5,085 bases of DNA from an uncultured Acidimicrobiaceae bacterium (GTDB lineage Bacteria > Actinomycetota > Acidimicrobiia > Acidimicrobiales > UBA8592): NCBI GenBank assembly GCA_913031515.1, contig CAJWET010000118.1:1-5085 (forward strand). The letters are read 5' to 3'. Of this stretch, positions 1 through 5,085 are shown piece after piece; the stretch's first letter is position 1, and each line of letters begins with the position of its first letter. The notes below the pieces were generated by a model that saw only the letters and a list, made by a program, of their open reading frames with translations, was not told the DNA's origin and searched no databases. The translations under genes were made by a program, and so were the position numbers.

Positions 1-123
1 AACCCCGGCATCATTTGCTTTGCCCAGAAGGCCTAAAAGGCGGTCAACGACATTGTTCCGAGTATCTTCCTTTGATACCGGTCCCAGCTGTCCGGTGGCC
101 ACTCGTAGCCATCGGCCACTCAT
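1..123 (-). CDS. N-carbamoyl-D-amino-acid hydrolase-like protein (nitrilase superfamily), N-terminal fragment
   Basis: The reading frame opens with ATG at 123-121 and stays open to the window edge, giving 41 residues (MSGRWLRVATGQLGPV..., ending GKANDAGV). Seen: a strand-like 'RVATGQLGPVSKEDTRNN' followed by a helix 'VVDRLLGLLGKANDAGV'. This pattern closely matches, from memory, the start of Agrobacterium D-carbamoylase (AVGQQGPIARAETREQVV...), better than generic nitrilases. Known of the family: cytoplasmic enzymes with a Glu-Lys-Cys catalytic triad that hydrolyse N-carbamoyl-D-amino acids to the D-amino acid, CO2 and ammonia; the catalytic Glu would lie only a few residues beyond the edge, so no active-site residue can be checked. 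The ATG overlaps the TGA of the M20 gene (ATGA) and has a good AGGAG site, so the two are translationally coupled. It could instead be a beta-ureidopropionase or N-carbamoylputrescine amidase. Nitrilase superfamily is likely; the D-carbamoylase subfamily is moderately likely. Confidence 0.8.
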   Translation of the reverse strand, partial: MSGRWLRVATGQLGPVSKEDTRNNVVDRLLGLLGKANDAGV

Positions 124-1367
124 GAGCACTCTCCTGCAACCTGAAGAATGGAATGGAGGAGGACATTCGCCCCTGCGGATATTTCTTCAAGAGAAGTATA
201 TTCTGCGGGGTTATGGGACAGGCCATCCTTGCTCGGGACAAAGATCATTGCCGAAGGGCAGACCCTAGCAAGTATTTGGGCATCATGGCCTGCTCCTGAT
301 GTCATTCGCTGTGTTGATAAGCCCAAACCACTCGCGATTGAAGATATTTCATTTACGAGTTCTTCGCTAAACTCCACCGGCTCAAATCTTGCAAGGGATT
401 TACTTGTGATAACGACGTTTTCCTTGCTGGCGATCTCCTTACAAAATTCTTCGAGGTAGTCTTCGGCCTCTCGGAGGATTTCTCCCGAAGTGTTCCGAAG
501 GTCGACTGTCAGCGTTGCCCTAGAAGCAACAACGTTCACCAGATTTGGGTGTAGGTCGATTTTCCCAACGGTTCCAACTTGAACCCCCCCAATCTGTGTG
601 GCTATCTCACGAACAAACGTTGAGATTCTGCTAGCAACGTACCCTGCATCTCTTCGCATTGTCATCGGTGTAGTACCTGCGTGGTTAGCTTGCCCTTCGA
701 TTGTCAGTTCAGTCCAACTTATCCCTTGGACGCTTTCAACTACACCGATCTCGATCCCACTGGTCTCAAGAACTGGGCCCTGTTCTATATGAAGCTCTAT
801 AAAAGCCTTAGGGACAATACCTGGGCAAGTAGCCGTTCCACAATATCCAATACGTTTGAGCTCATCGCCAAGTTTTTTCCCATCAATTCCTATGGAATTT
901 AAAGCTGTTTCTATGTCCAATCCGCCTACATACACCAGACTTCCTAACATGTCCGGAGCGAATCTGGCGCCTTCTTCTCCTGTGAAAAATCCCACAGCTA
1001 TTGGGTGCTCAGTTGAGTGTCCATGTTCTGCGATTGTCTGGACTACTTCTAAACCTGCGAGGACTCCGAGATTCCCATCAAACCTTCCTCCAGAGCGAAC
1101 TGTATCTATATGGCTTCCAGTCATTACAGGCTGAAGAGATTCGGTAGTGTTTGTCCCATTCCAGAGTCCTACTACATTGCCGATGCCATCAACCGTGACT
1201 TCCATCTCTAGTTCTCTCATCCAAGAAATGACAAGGTCTCTCGCTTGACCGTCTTCTTCAGTAAGAGCGAGTCGACTGTTTCCTTGAGTGCCGGCAATCG
1301 CGCCGATTTGAGCCAAGTCGTCTAACCGCTCCCAGAGCCGATTTCCATTTATGTGTAGTTGTTCCAC
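120..1367 (-). CDS. M20 family amidohydrolase: N-carbamoyl-L-amino-acid hydrolase / allantoate amidohydrolase-type
   Basis: A complete 415-residue protein, the usual length for the hydantoinase/carbamoylase amidase family (HyuC, AmaB, AllC). Known of the family: cytoplasmic dimers with a two-metal centre (Zn, Mn or Co) that cleave ureido or carbamoyl amide bonds. Seen: GSHIDTV (84-90, metal ligand H86), GGRFDGNLG (93-101, bridging D97), TGEEGARF (129-136, catalytic E131 and metal ligand E132), ELHIEQGPVLE (191-201, ligand H193), NHAGTTPM (228-235, substrate-side H229 of the dimerisation domain), HPNLVNVV followed by DLRN (N277 and R291), SGAGHDAQ (357-364) and GLSHNPAEYT (382-391, ligand H385). 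All expected metal ligands are present, so it should be active. The start is GTG at 1367-1365: an in-frame TAA lies 12 nt upstream, and the family's conserved N-terminus (NGNRLWERLDDLAQIG) follows at once. No clear ribosome site precedes it. It follows the Mo subunit by 58 nt. Substrate is uncertain: an N-carbamoyl-L-amino acid, allantoate, ureidoglycolate or beta-ureidopropionate are all possible. Confidence 0.93.
   Translation of the reverse strand: MEQLHINGNRLWERLDDLAQIGAIAGTQGNSRLALTEEDGQARDLVISWMRELEMEVTVDGIGNVVGLWNGTNTTESLQPVMTGSHIDTVRSGGRFDGNLGVLAGLEVVQTIAEHGHSTEHPIAVGFFTGEEGARFAPDMLGSLVYVGGLDIETALNSIGIDGKKLGDELKRIGYCGTATCPGIVPKAFIELHIEQGPVLETSGIEIGVVESVQGISWTELTIEGQANHAGTTPMTMRRDAGYVASRISTFVREIATQIGGVQVGTVGKIDLHPNLVNVVASRATLTVDLRNTSGEILREAEDYLEEFCKEIASKENVVITSKSLARFEPVEFSEELVNEISSIASGLGLSTQRMTSGAGHDAQILARVCPSAMIFVPSKDGLSHNPAEYTSLEEISAGANVLLHSILQVAGECS
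131..135 (-). promoter_or_regulatory. Ribosome binding site of the nitrilase-family gene
   Basis: On the minus strand AGGAG lies 7 nt before the ATG at 123-121. It sits inside the last codons of the M20 gene (…GCA GGA GAG TGC TCA TGA). This supports the short partial frame at the left edge as a real gene and fixes its start. Confidence 0.8.
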
Positions 1368-1425
1368 AATAAAATCTTACATTTTTGTTTAAGACTTGCC
1401 GCACATTTTGAAAGACCAAAGGCTG
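1368..1425 (-). other. 58-nt intergenic gap between Mo subunit and M20 gene
   Basis: This is the only true gap in the operon. Its half next to the M20 gene is A/T-rich. It holds no convincing Shine-Dalgarno site for the GTG start and no promoter boxes that I can defend. A 5-bp inverted repeat (1375-1379 with 1390-1394) with a TTTTATT run after it on the minus strand is too weak to call a terminator. Confidence 0.5.
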
Positions 1426-3681
1426 TCATGACAGTGCAATATCTTCTGGACGAACGGGCACCCTACAGAGATCTAACCCTGTTGCATCACGAATGGCCGC
1501 TACTATGGCTGGAGTTGAAGAAATTGTGGGGGGTTCGCCAATACCCTTAGCTCCGAACGGGGCTCCTGGTTCTGGTTCTTCGATAAGAGCTGCAATTTCG
1601 ATTGGGGGAGTATCTAATGCTGTAGGTAGGAGATAGTCGGTGAAGTTAGCATTCTGTATCACCCCGTTATTTATGACGAGTTCCTCCAATACTGCTAATC
1701 CAAGACCTTGTACTATGCCTCCCTCAATTTGGCCGACAGCTTGTAGAGGATTTAAAACACGGCCGACATCCTGAGAGGTGGCGATTTCCATTACTCGAAC
1801 TAATCCGAGCTCTTCATCAACGTCGACGACGGCGCGATGGGCCGCAAATGCAAAGGAGACATGTGCGTCACCTTGCCCTTTATTATCAAGGGGGAAAGTA
1901 GGTGCATGACGGTGGACGACCTTTTCCTCAAAGGATCGACCAATAAGTGCATCAGCGATGGGAATCGTTTTTGATCCATCTTCGGCGACTAGAGTACCGG
2001 CGAGGTTCTCATAATGTATTCCATCTTCCTCAGTAACTTGGTTAATAAGATTTTCTACCACAGCTTCGCATGCTTTCAACACTGCTCCTCCGGACATCCA
2101 AGTTTGCCGGCTAGCTGAGGTTGAACCTGCAGACCCAATCGAAGTATCAGCAGGGATAACTTCGATATCAGAAACCCCTAGAACATCTTCTGCGATTTGA
2201 TGGATCAAGGTCACGAAACCTTGACCCACTTCTACGCACGCAGTGTGGATAGATACAGCGCCGTCGTTTATCTTGCATAGCGCCTCAGAAGAATCATCGA
2301 ACCCTTCAGCAAACATAAGGTTTTTGATCGAAACAGCGAATCCGACACCTCGTTTTATATGCGACTGATCTGTGGTTCTTCCTGTTCCCCCAGGTCTTGC
2401 AAGGGGGTCATCAGCTGCTGGCCCTGGCATAGGATGGTTTGTCAGGGAGGTGATCACTTCCTTAACGGGGGCTGCTCCTTTTATGGTTTGGCCAGTGATG
2501 ATCTTATCGCCGGTTTCTAAAGCATTTCGAAGTCGGAGCTCTACCGGGTCGATATCTAACGTTGACGCAATTTTGTCCATTTGGGCTTCGACAGCAAAAC
2601 ATGTTTGGACGTTGCCAAACCCTCGCATAGCCCCACATGGGGGGTTGTTTGTTCTTACACCCCACCCTTCAATTTGAGCGTTTGGAACCTTATATGGTCC
2701 GGTAGAGAAACAGCATGCATTGGCTAATACAGCCGAGGTCGTTGAGGCATATGCGCCTCCGTCCAAAATGATCTTTGCCTCTACTTTTACTAAGCGGCCA
2801 TCAGTATTTGCATGGTGCCGGTACCAAATCTTTGCGGGATGACGATGAACGTGGCCGAGAAATGATTCATTTCGGTCGTAGACCATCTTCACTGGACGAC
2901 CAGTATGAAGGGCAAGCATACAAAGGTGAACGTGCATGCTTACGTCTTCCCTGCCTCCGAAGGCTCCTCCGACTCCCGCTAAAGTTAGCCTGACCATATC
3001 TTCTGGAAGGTCAAGTGCTTCTACGATTTGATCGCGGTCTGAATGGAGCCACTGAGTAGAAATATGTAAATCCACACTTCCATCAGGCGAAGGCACAGCC
3101 ATCCCCGACTCAGGTCCCATAAACGCTTGATCCTGCATCCCAACTTCGTAGGTGCCTTCTATTACTATTTCCCCGTCAGCCTCTGGATTGCCGAAGTCAA
3201 TCTGCAAGTGTCGTATTACATTTCCTTCAGGGTGTATAGGATCGGCGGTAATGGCATCTTCACCGTCAACAAGTGGAGTAAGAATTTCAAATTCGACCTT
3301 GATGGCAGCAATAGCTTTTTCGGCAATTTCTGGATGTTCTGCCGCGACAAGCGCTATCGGCTCTCCTGCATAACGGACGTCATCCTCTGCGAGGACGGGC
3401 TGGTCGGGGTGGTCCAACCCAAAGAGATTTTTGCCAGGGACATCATCAGCAGTAAGAATTGCATGAACGCCGGAGATTGATAGTGCATCGGAGAAATCAA
3501 TGTTCCGGATTCGGGCTGACGGGTACGGTGATCGTAAAGTCTTTCCCCAAAGCATATTTTGGGAACAAAGATCGCTTGAGAAAGGAAACTCTCCAGTAGC
3601 CTTGGGGACCGCATCTGGACGCTGTGCAGAAATCCCAATTCCAGACTTAGTTTCTGCCGCATAGCTTTCAACTGTTGTCAT
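1426..3681 (-). CDS. Xanthine dehydrogenase-family molybdenum hydroxylase, large molybdopterin-binding (catalytic) subunit
   Basis: A 751-residue catalytic subunit, normal length for the stand-alone Mo subunit. Known role: the Mo-pterin centre inserts a water-derived oxygen into a carbon of a heterocycle or aldehyde and passes electrons to the Fe-S and FAD subunits. Seen in order: N-terminal a/b-hammerhead domain (about 20-135, with PKATGEF at 26-32 and RYAGEPIALVAAE at 103-115), then Mo-pterin motifs QDQAFMGPESG (183-193), GGAFGGRED (238-246), AMRGFGNVQ (351-359), VEVGQG (483-488), GSAGSTSASRQT (516-527) and GAKGIGEPP (710-718). E716 matches the catalytic Glu of the family; E245 and R353 sit where xanthine dehydrogenase has its two purine-binding residues. 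The CO dehydrogenase AYRCSFR loop is absent. No signal peptide, so cytoplasmic. The start is ATG at 3681-3679, which has a well-placed AAGGA, not the TTG 39 nt further upstream. This gives a 14-nt overlap with the Fe-S gene. The substrate cannot be read from sequence: purine, pyrimidine, nicotinate-like and other N-heterocycle hydroxylases share these motifs. Confidence 0.95.
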   Translation of the reverse strand: MTTVESYAAETKSGIGISAQRPDAVPKATGEFPFSSDLCSQNMLWGKTLRSPYPSARIRNIDFSDALSISGVHAILTADDVPGKNLFGLDHPDQPVLAEDDVRYAGEPIALVAAEHPEIAEKAIAAIKVEFEILTPLVDGEDAITADPIHPEGNVIRHLQIDFGNPEADGEIVIEGTYEVGMQDQAFMGPESGMAVPSPDGSVDLHISTQWLHSDRDQIVEALDLPEDMVRLTLAGVGGAFGGREDVSMHVHLCMLALHTGRPVKMVYDRNESFLGHVHRHPAKIWYRHHANTDGRLVKVEAKIILDGGAYASTTSAVLANACCFSTGPYKVPNAQIEGWGVRTNNPPCGAMRGFGNVQTCFAVEAQMDKIASTLDIDPVELRLRNALETGDKIITGQTIKGAAPVKEVITSLTNHPMPGPAADDPLARPGGTGRTTDQSHIKRGVGFAVSIKNLMFAEGFDDSSEALCKINDGAVSIHTACVEVGQGFVTLIHQIAEDVLGVSDIEVIPADTSIGSAGSTSASRQTWMSGGAVLKACEAVVENLINQVTEEDGIHYENLAGTLVAEDGSKTIPIADALIGRSFEEKVVHRHAPTFPLDNKGQGDAHVSFAFAAHRAVVDVDEELGLVRVMEIATSQDVGRVLNPLQAVGQIEGGIVQGLGLAVLEELVINNGVIQNANFTDYLLPTALDTPPIEIAALIEEPEPGAPFGAKGIGEPPTISSTPAIVAAIRDATGLDLCRVPVRPEDIALS

Positions 3682-4174
3682 CAGATGTTCCTTCTGTTTC
3701 CTGAGTTGCTCTTGAGACAAGGCGAACAGCTTCTATGATTCTCCCATAGCCTGTGCATCGGCAAAGATTGCCCGAGATAGCTTCTCTGATTTCCAACTCT
3801 GAAGGATCAGAGTTACTTTCGAGGAAATCTTGGATAGTGATAAGAAGTCCTGGAGTGCAGAACCCACATTGGATAGCTCCGGCATCGACGAATGCTTGTT
3901 GGATTACAGACATGGAACCATCCGGAGCAAGGGACTCAATGGTTTGGATCTCTCTCCCTACGGCATTCCCAGTGAGAACAAGGCATGCGCACACAAGGGT
4001 TTCGTCAGACATGACGGAACAGGACCCACATTCCCCTTGTTCGCAAGCGTTTTTTGACCCGTATAATCCGAGTCGTTCTCTAAGGGTAAATAGGAGGCTT
4101 TCCCTTAGCCACGAGTTTTCGATTTTATATTCTGAACCGTTCACTTTGAGGTGCGTCTTTAAGTCTTTAGTCAT
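3668..4174 (-). CDS. [2Fe-2S] iron-sulfur subunit of the molybdenum hydroxylase
   Basis: A 168-residue small subunit, usual length for the family. It carries electrons from the Mo centre to FAD. Seen: an N-terminal plant-ferredoxin-like domain with C44-x4-C49-x2-C52-x11-C64 (NACEQGECGSCSV), and a C-terminal helical domain with C103-x2-C106 (QCGFCTPG) and C138-x-C140 (GNLCRCTGY). All eight cluster ligands are present, so both clusters should form. The N-terminus (MTKDLKTHLKVNG) has no twin-arginine signal, unlike the periplasmic PaoA-type subunits, so the complex is probably cytoplasmic. The ATG at 4174-4172 overlaps the end of the FAD gene by 8 nt (ATGACTAA) and has AAGGGG 5 nt upstream. The tail after about residue 155 is acidic and non-conserved, and its DNA holds the ribosome site of the Mo gene. 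Confidence 0.96.
   Translation of the reverse strand: MTKDLKTHLKVNGSEYKIENSWLRESLLFTLRERLGLYGSKNACEQGECGSCSVMSDETLVCACLVLTGNAVGREIQTIESLAPDGSMSVIQQAFVDAGAIQCGFCTPGLLITIQDFLESNSDPSELEIREAISGNLCRCTGYGRIIEAVRLVSRATQETEGTSDDNS
3689..3693 (-). promoter_or_regulatory. Ribosome binding site deciding the Mo-subunit start
   Basis: AAGGA on the minus strand lies 7 nt before ATG 3681-3679, inside the last codons of the [2Fe-2S] gene. The alternative TTG at 3720-3718 would add 13 charged, non-conserved residues (MSQEQLRKQKEHL) that simply read through this site, so the ATG start is preferred. Confidence 0.8.
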
Positions 4175-5024
4175 TTGGACCCCTTGGAGTGAAGATGCGA
4201 GTTAGTGCACGCTGTCCAAGCACACCAACACTGTGGTGTCGGTATGCGGCTAAGCTCCTATGGTCATCAATTGGGCTGCTAGCAGCAGCGATTAGGCTCC
4301 CAAAGTTTTCTAGTATCGAAGAGTTCACCTGCATTCTTTCCCAGTCGAGATAATCGACAATGAATTCCTCCGCTTGTCTAGCTCGTGTTGGTACCGGGTT
4401 TACAGCTCCGATGCCGATTCCTACGGTATGTGTTTTCGGGTAAGTAATCAGAGCAAGTGAAGCTACTGAAATAACCATGGCACTTCTGGATCCGACTTTA
4501 AGAAACTCCTGTGGTCCTTCTAAAACAGGGACTCGAACAGATTCGATGAACTCTCCCTTGTGTAAAGATGTTTGCTTAACTCCAGTAATAAGCTCTTCTA
4601 ATGTAATGTCACGTCGTCCGTCTGAGCTTCTAAGCGTGATAGTGGCTCCAAGTGCAGAGAGAACAGGGAGCATATCTCCGGCAGGAGATGCAGTACCGAT
4701 GTTCCCACCTATGGTTCCTGCATTCCGGATTTGTGGCGAGCCAACTGTCCGAGCTGCTTGTGCAAGCGCGGGAACAAGCGTGGCGAGCGGCCCTCGTTCA
4801 ATTTCTCTGTACGTTACGCAGGAGCCGATGATGACCGAATCTTCATCATGCCGCCAGTTCTGTAGTTCAGGGACGCGGTCGATGGCTATTACGCTAGATG
4901 GATCTCTGTGCCCGTAGTTGACTTCAACCATAAAATCAGTGCCACCAGCCAGTAATTGTCGGCTGTGGTCTTGTGCGAGTAGTTCACATATCTCTTTAGT
5001 TGATGAAGCGATTAGTACTTCCAT
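4167..5024 (-). CDS. FAD-binding subunit of the molybdenum hydroxylase (CoxM/XdhB-like)
   Basis: A 285-residue medium subunit, typical length. It takes electrons from the [2Fe-2S] subunit and passes them to an external acceptor (NAD+, ferredoxin or quinone; not predictable here). Seen: FAD-binding motif 1 LLAGGTDFM (24-32), motif 2 QIRNAGTIGGNIGTASPAGD (98-117), then the C-terminal CO dehydrogenase flavoprotein domain (about 172-280), including the conserved end pattern PIDDHRSLAAYRHH (251-264). There is no cysteine-rich insertion, so it does not carry the extra [4Fe-4S] cluster of 4-hydroxybenzoyl-CoA reductase. The start at ATG 5024-5022 fits the family N-terminus, and an in-frame TGA lies 6 nt upstream, ruling out a longer form. 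There is no clear ribosome site, so translation may be coupled to the gene before it. It is the first of the FAD, Fe-S, Mo gene order. Confidence 0.95.
   Translation of the reverse strand: MEVLIASSTKEICELLAQDHSRQLLAGGTDFMVEVNYGHRDPSSVIAIDRVPELQNWRHDEDSVIIGSCVTYREIERGPLATLVPALAQAARTVGSPQIRNAGTIGGNIGTASPAGDMLPVLSALGATITLRSSDGRRDITLEELITGVKQTSLHKGEFIESVRVPVLEGPQEFLKVGSRSAMVISVASLALITYPKTHTVGIGIGAVNPVPTRARQAEEFIVDYLDWERMQVNSSILENFGSLIAAASSPIDDHRSLAAYRHHSVGVLGQRALTRIFTPRGPND
4180..4185 (-). promoter_or_regulatory. Ribosome binding site of the [2Fe-2S] gene
   Basis: AAGGGG on the minus strand ends 5 nt before ATG 4174-4172, within the last codons of the FAD gene. It is an imperfect Shine-Dalgarno match, supported by the 8-nt overlap that allows coupled translation. 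Confidence 0.6.
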
Positions 5025-5030
5025 AATGAT

Positions 5031-5085
5031 TCAATCGTAGCGACCAGACGAAAAAGCCGGACCGATAGCCCCATGGATTATCGCT
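5031..5085 (-). CDS. Possible C-terminal end of an unidentified upstream gene
   Basis: Reading leftward from the window edge, one frame is open for 17 codons (AIIHGAIGPAFSSGRYD) and stops with TGA at 5033-5031, just 6 nt before the ATG of the FAD gene. This spacing matches the tight packing of the rest of the operon, which is the main reason to report it. The peptide is too short to assign to a family. Another frame, also open from the edge, would run past the FAD start and end inside that gene, so the frame is not certain. It could instead be untranslated leader, although no promoter is visible. Confidence 0.35.
   Translation of the reverse strand, partial: AIIHGAIGPAFSSGRYD

Noticed and set aside
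1375..1394. Inverted repeat TCTTA/TAAGA with a T-rich run after it on the minus strand, terminator-like
   Set aside because: The stem is only 5 bp with one G-C pair, and the T-run runs straight into the GTG start of the next operon gene. Termination there is unlikely.
1424..1433. Perfect 10-bp palindrome TGTCATGACA at the end of the Mo-subunit gene
   Set aside because: It is formed by the last codons and stop of the gene, is short, and is not seen repeated elsewhere in the window. Nothing supports an operator.
3354..3671. Minus-strand open frame of 105 codons inside the Mo-subunit gene
   Set aside because: It is an out-of-frame shadow of the N-terminal part of the Mo subunit, whose own frame carries the conserved hammerhead-domain motifs.
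1426..3681. Form I CO dehydrogenase (CoxL) as the identity of the Mo subunit
   Set aside because: The gene layout resembles cox genes, but the AYRCSFR active-site loop is absent and the motifs are those of xanthine dehydrogenase-like hydroxylases.
3753..4205. Plus-strand open frame of 150 codons opposite the [2Fe-2S] gene
   Set aside because: It lies antisense to a gene with all eight cluster cysteines, its product has no recognisable domain, and other plus-strand frames (for example 4477-4917 and 148-459) are likewise shadows of strong minus-strand genes.
1..5085. CRISPR arrays, tRNA or rRNA genes, IS ends, phage or toxin-antitoxin genes
   Set aside because: No repeated units, RNA-gene signatures or transposase motifs were seen by eye. 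The window is almost fully taken up by metabolic genes without frameshifts or breaks.

Overview
This window is the inside of a tightly packed bacterial catabolic operon. All genes lie on the minus strand, so transcription runs from the right end (5085) to the left end (1). Shine-Dalgarno sites, overlapping stop and start codons, GTG use and a base composition near balance fit a bacterium. Nothing visible fixes the phylum, and no plasmid, phage or IS feature is seen.

In transcription order: (1) 5085-5031, the possible last 17 codons of an unidentified upstream gene; (2) 5024-4167, the FAD subunit; (3) 4174-3668, the [2Fe-2S] subunit; (4) 3681-1426, the molybdopterin-binding catalytic subunit. 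These three form a three-subunit, apparently cytoplasmic molybdenum hydroxylase of the xanthine dehydrogenase family. Then come (5) 1367-120, an M20-type metal-dependent amidohydrolase of the N-carbamoyl-L-amino-acid hydrolase / allantoate amidohydrolase group, and (6) 123-1, the first 41 codons of a nitrilase-superfamily gene whose N-terminus resembles N-carbamoyl-D-amino-acid hydrolase. It is cut off by the window edge.

Spacing is very tight: 6 nt from the upstream stop to FAD, then 8-nt (FAD/Fe-S), 14-nt (Fe-S/Mo) and 4-nt (M20/nitrilase, ATGA) overlaps. The only real gap is 58 nt between the Mo subunit and M20. No promoter or terminator is visible, so the transcript probably extends past both ends.

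Inferred joint role: the hydroxylase oxidises a nitrogen heterocycle (a purine, pyrimidine, hydantoin-like or similar compound), a ring-opening enzyme not seen here gives a ureido or N-carbamoyl compound, and the two unrelated amidohydrolases release ammonia and CO2 (or urea) from it. The enzyme families are well supported. The substrate is not known, and the pairing of an L-type (M20) and a D-type (nitrilase-fold) carbamoylase behind one hydroxylase is the most interesting point in the window.
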